From the NCBI RefSeq assembly GCF_001544355.1, contig NZ_BCQI01000004.1, positions 62,001-126,000 of the forward strand: 64,000 nucleotides of DNA. Direction: 5' to 3'. Position 1 is the first letter of the stretch; each line of letters starts with the position of its first letter. The DNA is from Alicyclobacillus acidiphilus NBRC 100859. Lineage in GTDB: Bacteria > Bacillota > Bacilli > Alicyclobacillales > Alicyclobacillaceae. The position numbers and the translations under genes were made by a program. Below, piece by piece: positions 27,152 to 35,570 of the stretch. The notes under the pieces were generated by a model, which worked only from the letters and a program-made list of their open reading frames with translations, did not search any database and was not told the origin of the DNA.

Positions 27152-28048
27152 CTATTCCAAGTCGGATGGCTGTATCGAAAATGGGATGGAGGGCGGCGCG
27201 AAACGTTCGTACGCTCGCGCCGCGTTGGCGGAGACGTTGCCTTCCCGCAACATGATCAACTGATCCATGGTCAACGGCAGAAGCCCTGTCCAGTCGAGCA
27301 ACCGAAGGGCGTTTTCCAAAACGAACATCGGCACGTGCACCATCCGCTTGCGAACCTCCAATGCCGACATCAGCTGCTCGACGATTTGTTTGTACGTGAC
27401 GACGTTCGGACCACAGACGTCGAACGTTTCCCCGACGACTTCGACGAAGGTCAGCGACTTCGCGAACACGTCCGCCACCACGGTCGTGTGCACTGGCTGC
27501 AACGGAAACTCGCCGTCCCCCACGACGGGAACGACGGGCATTCGCTGGATGGTTTGGGCGAGCTCACTGAGGAAACTCGGCTTCGGCCCGCCTTTGCCGA
27601 ACACGACCGACGGCCGGAAGATGGTGAATTCCAGTCCGCTTTGCCGAACGCGCTTTTCCGCGTCCCATTTGCTTCGATGATACGCGCTCACCGCATCCGG
27701 CCGCGCACCGAGCGCGCTCATGTGAATAAACCGTTTGACGTTGGCTTTGGCCGCGGCCTCCAATAACACGGAGGTCCCCTCCACGTGAATTCGCTGCATC
27801 GTGATCATTCTCCTGGGCTGTTCACGGATGATGCCGACCAAGTGAACCACCGCGTCGGCTCCGTGCAACCCTAATCGCAGCGATGGCAGATCAAAGAGAT
27901 TCCCTTCCACCAATTGAACATTCGAAGGAAATAGATGCCCCACATCTGGCCGTCTCGTGAGTACTCGGACATGATGACCGTCCGTGATCAGCCGGCGGAC
28001 CACAGGCACACCGACAAAGCCCGTTCCGCCCGTTACGAATATGTCCAT
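27152..28048 (-). CDS. NAD(P)-binding SDR-family protein, complex I NDUFA9-like
   Basis: 298 residues. N-terminal Rossmann motif VTGGTGFVGVPVVRRL, then VVHLVGIIRE and the catalytic-like YHRSKWDAEK; the overall layout matches the NDUFA9/TMR group of atypical short-chain dehydrogenases (NmrA-related). These bind NAD(P)H and often act as assembly or quinone-associated factors rather than classical dehydrogenases. It follows dnaD on the same strand (17-bp gap), where B. subtilis has nth, so it is a replacement at this site. Its exact role is unknown. Confidence 0.8.
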   Translation of the reverse strand: MDIFVTGGTGFVGVPVVRRLITDGHHVRVLTRRPDVGHLFPSNVQLVEGNLFDLPSLRLGLHGADAVVHLVGIIREQPRRMITMQRIHVEGTSVLLEAAAKANVKRFIHMSALGARPDAVSAYHRSKWDAEKRVRQSGLEFTIFRPSVVFGKGGPKPSFLSELAQTIQRMPVVPVVGDGEFPLQPVHTTVVADVFAKSLTFVEVVGETFDVCGPNVVTYKQIVEQLMSALEVRKRMVHVPMFVLENALRLLDWTGLLPLTMDQLIMLREGNVSANAARAYERFAPPSIPFSIQPSDLE

Positions 28049-28065
28049 GCCGTTCGCTCGCCTTC

Positions 28066-28845
28066 TCAGCCTTCAGGAAATAGTTGATAAAAGTTGGCAT
28101 ATCGCTCGTCTCGAGCCTGACCCTTGCCACCTTGCGTGTTCAGAGACTTGTCGTTCTTCCCCCGCGGAGCCCGATTCGACACGGCCGCAGACGAATTCCG
28201 ACTGGATGAGACTTCGCGTGCGGCGCGATCGCGATATTGCCTCCGGTACTCTTCCAGATCTTGCTGAGATTGAATGCGATGGCGACCCCAGTCCAACAAG
28301 ACGCGATCGATATATCGGAAACTGTACTTATTTGCAAGGACGGATTCCTTCAAGGCCTCTGCCACCAACCACTCAGGATAGCCGTCCTCAGCCAGCCACG
28401 TGCGAAGCTGCTCGCATTCCATGGCGGACAGCGGTCGGCCGAACTCCTCTTCGAACATCGTGACAGGATCTTTGCGGAACGATCTCGTGTCCTTTGTCGA
28501 GGATTTGCCGCGAAGTTTATCCCACAACGGCTGGATATCAAAGTACGTGACATGGGCCCCCGTGTCGTCGAACCGTTCACCGATGGCGAGGAAGCCTTCT
28601 CGAACGAGCCTCTCCACACAGACCATCACTTCTTTACTCGACATGCCGCAAAGGTCACCCAGTTCGTGCGGCGACAGTTCCGTCGTGCCACGGATTTGCC
28701 CGCTTCCGATGATTTGCAGGATGAGTAGCATTTCATGCGCATGTAAGCCCAGATTGGCATATGACTGCATCAATGTGTAAGGAATGCTCATGAAGGGGGT
28801 GCTCAAGAAATCTCCATTGCCAAGATGACGACCAGACGGTTTCAT
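28066..28845 (-). CDS. dnaD: Replication initiation protein DnaD
   Basis: 259 residues from ATG at 28845 with AAGGGG 9 nt upstream. The N-terminal DDBH1 winged helix includes MLLILQIIGSGQ and the LSPHELGDLCGMSSKEVMVCVERL helix-turn-helix. The DDBH2 domain includes FEEEFGRPLSAMECEQLRTWL and the YxxxIL-like FRYIDRVLLDWGR. The C-terminal tail is basic and disordered, as usual for DnaD. It acts with DnaA, DnaB and DnaI to load the replicative helicase in low-GC Firmicutes. Gene order asnS-dnaD is the same as in B. subtilis. Confidence 0.93.
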   Translation of the reverse strand: MKPSGRHLGNGDFLSTPFMSIPYTLMQSYANLGLHAHEMLLILQIIGSGQIRGTTELSPHELGDLCGMSSKEVMVCVERLVREGFLAIGERFDDTGAHVTYFDIQPLWDKLRGKSSTKDTRSFRKDPVTMFEEEFGRPLSAMECEQLRTWLAEDGYPEWLVAEALKESVLANKYSFRYIDRVLLDWGRHRIQSQQDLEEYRRQYRDRAAREVSSSRNSSAAVSNRAPRGKNDKSLNTQGGKGQARDERYANFYQLFPEG

Positions 28846-28867
28846 GTTGCACTTCCCCTTCGTGATT

Positions 28868-30163
28868 TCAAGGATACAAGCGATACAGCGTACGAGGAAA
28901 ACCGATGGCTTCCCGAATGTGTTCGATGCCTGCGATCCATGCGACGGTTCTCTCGAGCCCCAGGCCAAACCCCGAATGTGGAACGGATCCGAAGCGGCGC
29001 AAATCCAAATACCAATCGTACGTGTCTTCCGGCAGCTTGTGTTGTGCAAAGCGCTGTTTCATCAGGTCGTAGTCGTGAATGCGCTGGCTGCCGCCGATGA
29101 TTTCACCGTACCCCTCCGGGGCCAGCATGTCGGCGCAAAGCACGACTTCCGGACGATTCGGATCGGGTTGCATGTAGAAAGCTTTCAACTCGGTGGGATA
29201 GCGCTCAATAAAGACTGGTTGCGAAAACTGACCCGCAAGTTCGGTTTCGTGCGGCGCGCCAAAATCGTCTCCCCACTTGATGTCGAACCCTTTCTTCTGC
29301 AGCCACGCGATGGCTTCATCATACGACATTCTCGGGAAAGTTCCCGGCACTTTCGCCAGTGCGGAGATATCGCGATTGAGCGTGCGAAGCTCTTCTTCGC
29401 AATGGTTCAAGACGTGGGTGACCACATGCGACACCAAGGATTCTTGAACTCGGAGGTTTTCTTCGTGTTCCACGTACGCCATCTCCGGTTCGACCATCCA
29501 GAATTCGATGAGGTGGCGTCGAGTCTTGGATTTTTCGGCGCGGAAGCAGGGGCCGGCAGAATACACTTTGCCCAAAGACATGGCGGCAGCCTCCATGTAC
29601 ATTTGGCCGCTCTGTGTCAAATACGCTTCTTCGTCGAAGTACGTGGTCTGAAACAGTTCGGTCGTGTCCTCACAGGAAGACGGTGTCAATATCGGCGGAT
29701 CGACCCGAGTAAAGCCTTGACCGTCCAGGTATTCCGTAATCGCGCGTTGGATATGGGCGCGAATCCGCATGAGTGCGGCCTGTTTCGGCACGCGCAGCCA
29801 GAGATGACGGTGATCCATCAAGAAGTCGACGCCGTGTTCTTTGAGTGTGATTGGATATTCCTGCGCAATTTGAACAGGCTCCACTCTTTGCACCACGAGT
29901 TCCACGCCGCTTGGCGCACGCTCGTCGGCGCGGACGACGCCTTCCACCCGGACAGACGATTCCTGAGTCAAGGATGCGCACTCCGCGAACACTTCATCCC
30001 CAACCTCTGACTTGACCGCGACGCATTGAACAAGGCCAGTTCCATCCCGAAGCTGCAGGAACTGGATCTTTCCGCTGGAGCGTTTATTGTACAGCCAGCC
30101 TTCCAGCATGACCGTTTGCTCTATGTACGATGGCAACGAACCGATTTTCACCACAGGTGCCAA
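28868..30163 (-). CDS. asnS: Asparaginyl-tRNA synthetase
   Basis: 431 residues from TTG at 30163, chosen because GGAGGGA lies six nt upstream; the GTG at 30178 would be inside that site. Class II synthetase: N-terminal OB-fold anticodon domain ([24 protein letters not shown]), motif 2 [12 protein letters not shown], and motif 3 [10 protein letters not shown]. Its length (431) is close to the about 430 of Bacillus AsnS, and the absence of an AspRS-type insertion supports AsnS over AspS. It precedes dnaD by 22 bp. No T-box leader was recognised; the promoter has an extended -10. Confidence 0.94.
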   Translation of the reverse strand: MAPVVKIGSLPSYIEQTVMLEGWLYNKRSSGKIQFLQLRDGTGLVQCVAVKSEVGDEVFAECASLTQESSVRVEGVVRADERAPSGVELVVQRVEPVQIAQEYPITLKEHGVDFLMDHRHLWLRVPKQAALMRIRAHIQRAITEYLDGQGFTRVDPPILTPSSCEDTTELFQTTYFDEEAYLTQSGQMYMEAAAMSLGKVYSAGPCFRAEKSKTRRHLIEFWMVEPEMAYVEHEENLRVQESLVSHVVTHVLNHCEEELRTLNRDISALAKVPGTFPRMSYDEAIAWLQKKGFDIKWGDDFGAPHETELAGQFSQPVFIERYPTELKAFYMQPDPNRPEVVLCADMLAPEGYGEIIGGSQRIHDYDLMKQRFAQHKLPEDTYDWYLDLRRFGSVPHSGFGLGLERTVAWIAGIEHIREAIGFPRTLYRLYP

Positions 30164-30198
30164 GTGAGTTCCCTCCACGGATGATCTCTTTCGGATCG

Positions 30199-30207
30199 AT
30201 TATAACA
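30199..30207 (-). promoter_or_regulatory. asnS: Extended -10 promoter element of asnS
   Basis: On the minus strand the sequence TGTTATAAT gives a perfect -10 with a TGn extension, 35 bp before the asnS TTG start. No clear -35 is seen, as is common with extended -10 promoters. Confidence 0.6.
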
Positions 30208-30249
30208 AAAAAGGACGACCCTAAATACCATCGTTCGAGGGTATTCGGG
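30207..30249 (-). terminator. Terminator after the FtsH-like gene
   Basis: On the minus strand CCCGAATACC and GGTATTTAGGG pair (one bulge, one mismatch) around a loop of about 10 nt, followed at a short distance by TTTTTT. It separates the protease operon from the asnS promoter. Confidence 0.7.
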
Positions 30250-30291
30250 CCGTTCCGGCAAGAAATCTCTAATCGCTGCCACGGACCATCA

Positions 30292-31833
30292 TCATACAGA
30301 CGGGCTCATTTCGAGCGCTGGGGTATGGGCGACGGACGCGGAAGCCAGGGATTGCGACTGAACTTGCATCGATTCCATCCATTTGCGGAATTCCGCGCCG
30401 TCGATGCTCTCTTCCTGCACGACATATTCGGCAAAGCGCTCAATGTCGGCTTTGTATGGCTGTAACACTTCGCGTGTCGCCTGCTCTTGCGTCGCGAGGA
30501 TGTGGCGAACTTCCTTCTCAAGAACTTGTTCGGGCAGATGTTCTTCGTCGACGATTCCAAGACGGGACAAGCCGCAACGCACCATCGTGCGAGCCAGCGA
30601 GGATGCCTGAACGAAGTCGTTCTGAGCGCCCGTGCTGCGATTGCCGTAGTGAAGTTCCTCGGCGAGGCAGCCCGCCAAGGCCACATTGATCTGCTCTTCC
30701 AGTTGATTCTTGGTGTAGAGATATTGATCCGCTTCAGGAATCTGCCGCACGAATCCGAGCGCGTTGCCGCGCGGGGCAATCGTGATGTGCGACACCGTTC
30801 CAGGACGCATCAATTCGCTGATAATCGCGTGTCCAAGCTCGTGCACGGCGACGCGGCGCAATTCTTCATCCGTTGGCCGGCGCCCCGTCTTCTCGCCCAT
30901 CAGAACTTTGTCCACGGCGTCGCGGAACATTTCTTGTGTAATCGTCTTCGCGTCTTGCCGCAAGGCGATAATCGCCGCCTCATTGACCAAAGCTTCCAAT
31001 TGAGCGCCGGAAAAACCGTATGTTTCGCGGGCGATGTGTTCGAGATCGACCGAACTGTCGAGCGGTTTTCCCTTTGCCACGATATTCAAAATGTGCAGTC
31101 TGCCCTCTTTGTCCGGCAAATCAACTTTGATTTGGCGATCGAAACGCCCTGGCCGCAGCAACGCCGAATCAAGGATGTCCGGGCGGTTGGTCGCAGCCAT
31201 GACGAGCACAAACGGGCTTTGCGATGTGCTCATGCCGTCCATTTCGGTCAACAACTGATTGAGTGTCTGATCGTACTCCTGGTGGCTGTGTTGACCGCGG
31301 CGTCCACCAACCACATCGATCTCGTCGACAAAGATAATGGCGCTGTCCTTATTTTCGCGTTTCGCCATGGCGCGAGCGCGTCGGAACAGTTCGCGGACGC
31401 GCTGAGCGCCGACGCCGACGTACATTTCCACAAACTCTGAACCTGAAGCGGATAAAAAGACAGAGTCGGTATACGTTGCAGCCGCCTTTGCCATCAAAGT
31501 CTTACCCGTTCCCGGCGGTCCCGTCAGCAGGATCCCTTTCAGGGGCCGAATGCCAAGGGACTTAATCCGATCCCGGTAGCGCAAGAAGTCGAGTGCTTCG
31601 CGAAGCTCCCGTTTCGCCGATTCCTGTCCGCCGATCTCTTCAAACGAGATATTCGGGCGCACGGGTGTTTCGCGAGTCGAAGCACTTGTCGCACCTTTGC
31701 GATCCATGACCATCCACAGCAACACTCCAAGTCCGATTAAAAAGAGAACAGGTAGAACCTGAACGAGATGCAGCATGCCAAGGAAAATGAGGATTGCTAC
31801 GCCTACGCCGATAAGCCATTCTTTCATCATCAA
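30292..31833 (-). CDS. Compact FtsH-like membrane AAA+ metalloprotease
   Basis: 513 residues; TTG start 9 nt after AAGGAGG (ATG at 31830 is the alternative). Two adjacent hydrophobic segments (about 5-20 and 24-43) replace the usual pair separated by an external domain of about 70 residues. Then come Walker A GPPGTGKT (105-112), Walker B IIFVDE (166-171), the second region of homology RPGRFDR (227-233) and the zinc motif HELGH (331-335) in place of HEAGH, with the third metal ligand near NDF (405-407). This is a complete ATP-dependent protease without the external domain, at 513 residues shorter than housekeeping FtsH (about 640). Its start overlaps the stop of the upstream membrane protein gene, so the two are probably partners. 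Confidence 0.85.
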   Translation of the reverse strand: MMMKEWLIGVGVAILIFLGMLHLVQVLPVLFLIGLGVLLWMVMDRKGATSASTRETPVRPNISFEEIGGQESAKRELREALDFLRYRDRIKSLGIRPLKGILLTGPPGTGKTLMAKAAATYTDSVFLSASGSEFVEMYVGVGAQRVRELFRRARAMAKRENKDSAIIFVDEIDVVGGRRGQHSHQEYDQTLNQLLTEMDGMSTSQSPFVLVMAATNRPDILDSALLRPGRFDRQIKVDLPDKEGRLHILNIVAKGKPLDSSVDLEHIARETYGFSGAQLEALVNEAAIIALRQDAKTITQEMFRDAVDKVLMGEKTGRRPTDEELRRVAVHELGHAIISELMRPGTVSHITIAPRGNALGFVRQIPEADQYLYTKNQLEEQINVALAGCLAEELHYGNRSTGAQNDFVQASSLARTMVRCGLSRLGIVDEEHLPEQVLEKEVRHILATQEQATREVLQPYKADIERFAEYVVQEESIDGAEFRKWMESMQVQSQSLASASVAHTPALEMSPSV

Positions 31834-32369
31834 GTCGAAGCACCTCCTTGCCGATTGCCATACGGAATCACGCGGTACAGATACGAATTGCCTTTTGCCA
31901 GTTGAATGTAGATATCCTGACTATCCATCGTCAGGCGGGCGTCAATTCCATCTTTCTTCGCCAATTCCGCGACCTGAGACACCATTTGGGTGTAATTTTG
32001 CTTCGCAATTCCCTCTTGAATATAAAACACAAACGAGCTCTCGAACACTTGCGTCAATGGACCTTCATGATTGTCAGAGATTTGAAGCGAGACGTTGGTT
32101 CCGAGCCGATTCTCGATTTGTGTCGATATGGCGTGATATGTCTGCTGCAGGTCGCCGTTCTTCAATTTGTCGAATGGACCTAGCTGGATTTGAACGAGGT
32201 CGGGACTTCCCGTCGAGATATTGACCGTCTGCACGCCTGCTACCTGTTGCAGGTTGCGCTTCAATGGATTTAACAGATTGAAATGCTGATACGCTTGCCA
32301 TCCGCCGAACAGGATGGACAGAACAAAGATGGCGACTACAAATATGGGAACCAATCGCACGCGGGACAA
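31830..32369 (-). CDS. Single-pass membrane protein of unknown function, partner of the FtsH-like protease
   Basis: 179 residues, TTG start with GAGG just upstream. One N-terminal hydrophobic segment (about residues 6-24) anchors about 150 residues that would lie outside the membrane; this domain is rich in Gln, Asn and Asp and has no motif I recognise. Its TGA stop overlaps the TTG start of the protease gene, which means coupled translation. FtsH proteins often work with single-pass modulators (HflK/HflC, YccA), so a substrate adaptor or inhibitor role is a reasonable guess only. A LexA-like box and an extended -10 lie 40-70 bp upstream. Confidence 0.7.
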   Translation of the reverse strand: MSRVRLVPIFVVAIFVLSILFGGWQAYQHFNLLNPLKRNLQQVAGVQTVNISTGSPDLVQIQLGPFDKLKNGDLQQTYHAISTQIENRLGTNVSLQISDNHEGPLTQVFESSFVFYIQEGIAKQNYTQMVSQVAELAKKDGIDARLTMDSQDIYIQLAKGNSYLYRVIPYGNRQGGAST

Positions 32370-32408
32370 CAGAACCTCGCCCCTTTCTCCAGATTACGTC
32401 GTGAACCC

Positions 32409-32438
32409 AGTATAACATGTGAACCGAACGTACGTTCA
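32409..32438 (-). promoter_or_regulatory. LexA (SOS)-like box with overlapping promoter
   Basis: CGAACGTACGTTCA at 32425-32438 matches 13 of 14 positions of the Bacillus LexA/DinR consensus CGAACRNRYGTTYC. On the minus strand an extended -10, TGTTATACT (-10 hexamer at 32409-32414), follows it by 10 bp, so a bound repressor would cover the promoter of the membrane-protein/protease operon. Confidence 0.55.
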
Positions 32439-32497
32439 CAGTAGATTCTTCCCGATCTTCCACTCGGTCCGACTACTTCATTGTAACAATAGTGCAC

Positions 32498-32992
32498 TCA
32501 GTACTTCCAGAGAACGCGTCCAGTTGTCGCGTCGACGTAGACAAACCGAAGTTTGCTGCCGGCCGTGCCCACGACTTCATAGACGATATGGTCGCGCGGG
32601 TGAAGTGTGCCGCTCGCTTGGGATGTTACGTAACCCAATGTTTCGGCGGTCGGCACAATCCCGCTCTGGCGAGCCTGTTTGACCGCGGCTGACTTCGGCA
32701 GAACGCTCGCAGTCGGAACGACGAATGCTTCATTTTGGTTCTGATCGTAAAATGCGTACCATTCTTGATGAAACGCGTCGGTCCCTTCGAACACATCTTC
32801 GACTCCAGAAGCTGTGAACACTTGGTATGTCTGCAGATGATCGATAGGCGTATGGTTCAACACATACTGCGCCGCAGCCGTTTCAGCGCTCCAGTAGGAG
32901 GACAAGTTGCGCCAGAGCCACATCGCGACTCCGGCGGCAACCAAAATCAGGAGCAATGGTACTGTGACTGCCCACACCCGCCATGTACTCAT
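32498..32992 (-). CDS. ypmB: YpmB-like membrane-anchored protein (DUF5590/PepSY type)
   Basis: 164 residues. An N-terminal membrane anchor (about residues 8-27) is followed by an external domain. The C-terminal end, IVYEVVGTAGSKLRFVYVDATTGRVLWKY, has the PepSY-like pattern in which VDATTG is the recognisable core. Its ATG overlaps the ypmA stop (ATGA). The ypmA-ypmB pair upstream of asnS is the same as in B. subtilis. Function is not established; the external PepSY-like domain suggests a cell-envelope role. Confidence 0.8.
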   Translation of the reverse strand: MSTWRVWAVTVPLLLILVAAGVAMWLWRNLSSYWSAETAAAQYVLNHTPIDHLQTYQVFTASGVEDVFEGTDAFHQEWYAFYDQNQNEAFVVPTASVLPKSAAVKQARQSGIVPTAETLGYVTSQASGTLHPRDHIVYEVVGTAGSKLRFVYVDATTGRVLWKY

Positions 32993-33165
32993 TCGATGTC
33001 CGTCCGATACAGCGTAATTTGCATTTTATCTGGTTCATCCGATTTGGACAGACCGAAGATGATGTCCTTGTCTTTCAAATTGCGGTTTAAAAAGTCCACC
33101 AATAGATACAAATCGTCTGTCTTCTGACATTGATGCGTAGCCAGTACGTTGAGTTTACCTTCCAA
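32989..33165 (-). CDS. ypmA: YpmA-like small protein (DUF4264)
   Basis: 58 residues from a TTG at 33165 (GGTGG six nt upstream). It starts LEGKLNVLA and contains LVDFLNRNLKDKDIIFGLSKSD and a final ITLYR. The pattern VDFLN-LKD-FGLSK matches B. subtilis YpmA, itself about 56 residues. The stop overlaps the ypmB start by 4 nt. It is easily missed because of its size and TTG start. Function unknown. Confidence 0.8.
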   Translation of the reverse strand: MEGKLNVLATHQCQKTDDLYLLVDFLNRNLKDKDIIFGLSKSDEPDKMQITLYRTDIE

Positions 33166-33182
33166 AATGTTCCACCGTCCGC

Positions 33183-33929
33183 CTAAGGTTTGAACTTGCG
33201 CAGTTGATTGAGAAATTCTTGGTGCGTGAATCCGAACCGCAATGGTGTGAGGCTCACCTGTCCGTTTGCGACGGCGCGAATATCCGTCTCGCCTTCTCCG
33301 GGCAGGTCAATCAAATCGCCCCCATATCGATATACTTGCCGTCCTTCCGCGTCCAGTTCCAGTGTAAAGACGTCGTGATAACGGCGAACCCCAACATCTG
33401 TCCAAGTCCATGTCGGCGTGCCTTCCAGCAGTGGAATATTCACGTTGATGAACGTGTCCGGCGGCAATGTGATTGGATAAATGAGTTCAAATATTATTTT
33501 ACTGACATCTGCCGCGATCGCAAAATCGAACGGTGGACCCACGTGCGAAAACGCGATGGCCTTCACGCCCTGCAAGGCCGCTTCGCCCGCGATTGCGACC
33601 GTGCCGGAATATAGGATGTCGGTGGCGAGATTGGCGCCTTCGTTAATGCCGGACAGAACGATGTCGAAAGGGTTTTGGCGGTGAAGCGTCGCGAGTGCCC
33701 ATTTGACACAGTCGACCGGCGTTCCCGATGTTTGGTACGCTTCCACCGCCCCTGGCACCCCGCGTTCTTTAACCACAATTGGCCGATGCAGACTGATGCC
33801 GTGGCTGGAAGCGCTTCGCTGGGTGTCAGGGGCCACAACCGTCACGTCGCCCACCGTCGCCATGACCGTCGTCAGTGCGCGTATGCCGTCCGCGTCGATG
33901 CCATCGTCATTACTTATCAGTATGCGCAT
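33183..33929 (-). CDS. surE: 5'-nucleotidase SurE
   Basis: 248 residues from ATG at 33929 with AAAGGAG 7 nt upstream; the longer frame lacks a site. SurE signatures: MRILISNDDGIDADGI with the metal-binding Asp pair, VAPDTQRSASSHGISL, and LSGINEGANLATDILYSGTV. It dephosphorylates nucleoside 5'- and 3'-monophosphates. It is immediately upstream of ypmA (17 bp), so the unit probably reads surE-ypmA-ypmB. Confidence 0.93.
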   Translation of the reverse strand: MRILISNDDGIDADGIRALTTVMATVGDVTVVAPDTQRSASSHGISLHRPIVVKERGVPGAVEAYQTSGTPVDCVKWALATLHRQNPFDIVLSGINEGANLATDILYSGTVAIAGEAALQGVKAIAFSHVGPPFDFAIAADVSKIIFELIYPITLPPDTFINVNIPLLEGTPTWTWTDVGVRRYHDVFTLELDAEGRQVYRYGGDLIDLPGEGETDIRAVANGQVSLTPLRFGFTHQEFLNQLRKFKP

Positions 33930-34016
33930 GGAATGTCTCCTTTCCTGCCAGCATTCCCGCAACATACGCCAAAGTCGGCCGCCCATACTAGGAGTACTTC
34001 AGCGGGAGGTGTTGTT

Positions 34017-34241
34017 ATGACTGCTCCGAAACGGACTCACCACGTGAATTCACCGCTGGAAACGTATGTCGACGGGATTGAACAAACACTTCTCACGTCC
34101 GCCATGTTCGGTGAAGCGTCGGCCCAATGCGTTGAATGGGCCAAGGTGCGAGTCACCTTTTCGGAGGAGGAGTGGCCGCATCCAGAGTCCCATGACCTCG
34201 TGCAGCCCGAAGGTCTCACGATTGGGTCAAGGCATCTTTAA
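34017..34241 (+). CDS. Small protein of unknown function
   Basis: 74 residues, ATG with a strong GGGAGGT six nt upstream. It begins MTAPKRTHHVNSPLETYVDGIEQ and has an acidic, Trp-containing C-terminal half (CVEWAKVRVTFSEEEWPHPE). No membrane segment, no Cys pairs, no recognised motif. It is transcribed away from surE, and its last 26 bp overlap the 3' end of mtaD on the opposite strand. The ribosome binding site and distinct composition argue for a real gene, but conservation has not been tested. Confidence 0.55.
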   Translation: MTAPKRTHHVNSPLETYVDGIEQTLLTSAMFGEASAQCVEWAKVRVTFSEEEWPHPESHDLVQPEGLTIGSRHL

Positions 34242-35529
34242 TGCGTTTGACTTCATACTGGACTCGTTCCGTGTCAATCGACACGGGCTGCCGATTCGCC
34301 ACGACACATTCGCCGTTGACGAATACATCCTGCACATCGTCCGCGCCCGACGCGTAGACGACGTCCGACAACAGATTGTGCTGAGGAAGAAAGTGCGGCG
34401 AGTTGCCGTCCAGCAAGACGAAGTCCGCAGGCGCGCCTTTGTGCAAAACGCCCAGTCCATTCTCGATGAAACAAGCGCGTGCGCCGCCCGCTGTCGCCAA
34501 ATGAAACGCTGTTTTTGCATCGATGCATTCCGCGTCTTCGTGAACGCCTTTGTGAAGCGTTGCGGCCAACCGCATTTCCTCGAACATATCGAGGTTGTTG
34601 TTGCTTGCCGCTCCATCTGTGCCGATCCCGACGACAATCCCCTTTTCCAGCATCTTCGGCAAAGGCGCGACGCCTGAACCAAGTTTGAGGTTGCTTTGGG
34701 GATTGTGCGCGACGCGCACACCGTATTGCTTCATCAGGTCGATGTCTTCGTCTGTGACGTGCACGCAGTGGGCCGCCAGCGTAGGCACCGAAAAGAGGCC
34801 TGTGCGCGCGACGTGCGCCACCGGTGTGAGACCGTGATCGCGAAGGGAATTTTCCAGTTCCACGCGCGTTTCACTGATGTGAATTTGCACGGGAAGACGA
34901 AGCTCCGCGGCCAAGTCGGCGACTTCGGCGAGAAATTCGGGACTGCACGTGTACGGAGCGTGAGGTCCTAATGTGACTGTTATGCGCCCATCGTATGTAT
35001 TGTGCCACGCTTTGAACGCCCGGCTGCGCCGACGCCCATTTTCCCGGTTCTGTTCGTCGAATCCGACCATTCCAACCGACAGTACGCCGCGCATCCCGGA
35101 TTCGGCGACCGCGCGCGCCGCGTTGTCCATCATCATGTACATGTCGGTATACGCGGTCGTGCCAGAAATCAACATTTCCCAAGCCGCCAACAGGGTTCCC
35201 CAATAAATCGCGTCTTCGGTGAGTTTGTCTTCGAGCGGAAAGATCCGATCACTCAACCAACTCATCAACGGCATGTCGTCGCCCGCACCGCGAAGCAGTG
35301 TCATGGCAGCGTGGCCGTGCGTGTTGATGAGACCAGGGATGGCGATTCGATTCGGTTTGCGAATCCACCGATCAACGTGCGGGAATGCTTCGCTGGGCCG
35401 AAAATCGCCCTGACCCACATGCTGGATAACGCCGTCCTGGATGACGAAGTGTACGTTGTCGTTGATAACCGTGTTCGCGTCGAGTATGGCTTGTCCAACT
35501 TCGATCACGCTAATACGTCCGCTTGGCAA
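34216..35529 (-). CDS. mtaD: 5'-methylthioadenosine/S-adenosylhomocysteine deaminase
   Basis: 437 residues from TTG at 35529 (GAGGAG 8 nt upstream); the longer frame runs into mtnA and is rejected. Amidohydrolase metal site: NTHGHAAM, then the Glu and His in IHISETRVELE, AHCVHV and the Asp of GTDGAASNN. The length and the SISSIG-type core match the MtaD/SsnA subgroup. It deaminates MTA and SAH to the inosine forms. It is the third gene of a salvage unit with mtnP and mtnA, giving the cell two fates for methylthioadenosine: phosphorolysis or deamination. Confidence 0.9.
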   Translation of the reverse strand: MPSGRISVIEVGQAILDANTVINDNVHFVIQDGVIQHVGQGDFRPSEAFPHVDRWIRKPNRIAIPGLINTHGHAAMTLLRGAGDDMPLMSWLSDRIFPLEDKLTEDAIYWGTLLAAWEMLISGTTAYTDMYMMMDNAARAVAESGMRGVLSVGMVGFDEQNRENGRRRSRAFKAWHNTYDGRITVTLGPHAPYTCSPEFLAEVADLAAELRLPVQIHISETRVELENSLRDHGLTPVAHVARTGLFSVPTLAAHCVHVTDEDIDLMKQYGVRVAHNPQSNLKLGSGVAPLPKMLEKGIVVGIGTDGAASNNNLDMFEEMRLAATLHKGVHEDAECIDAKTAFHLATAGGARACFIENGLGVLHKGAPADFVLLDGNSPHFLPQHNLLSDVVYASGADDVQDVFVNGECVVANRQPVSIDTERVQYEVKRIKDALTQS

Positions 35530-35570
35530 TGCGATTGCTCCTCTCCTATTCGACGAGTCCGCCCAGGGAA

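Noticed and set aside
28844-30010. 388-codon plus-strand frame opposite asnS
   Set aside because: Shadow of the synthetase; no start signal or known domain.
30164-30291. T-box leader for asnS
   Set aside because: No GGGTGGNACCGCG-like T-box sequence is present; the hairpin with a T-tract is better explained as the terminator of the preceding protease gene, and the asnS -10 lies after it.
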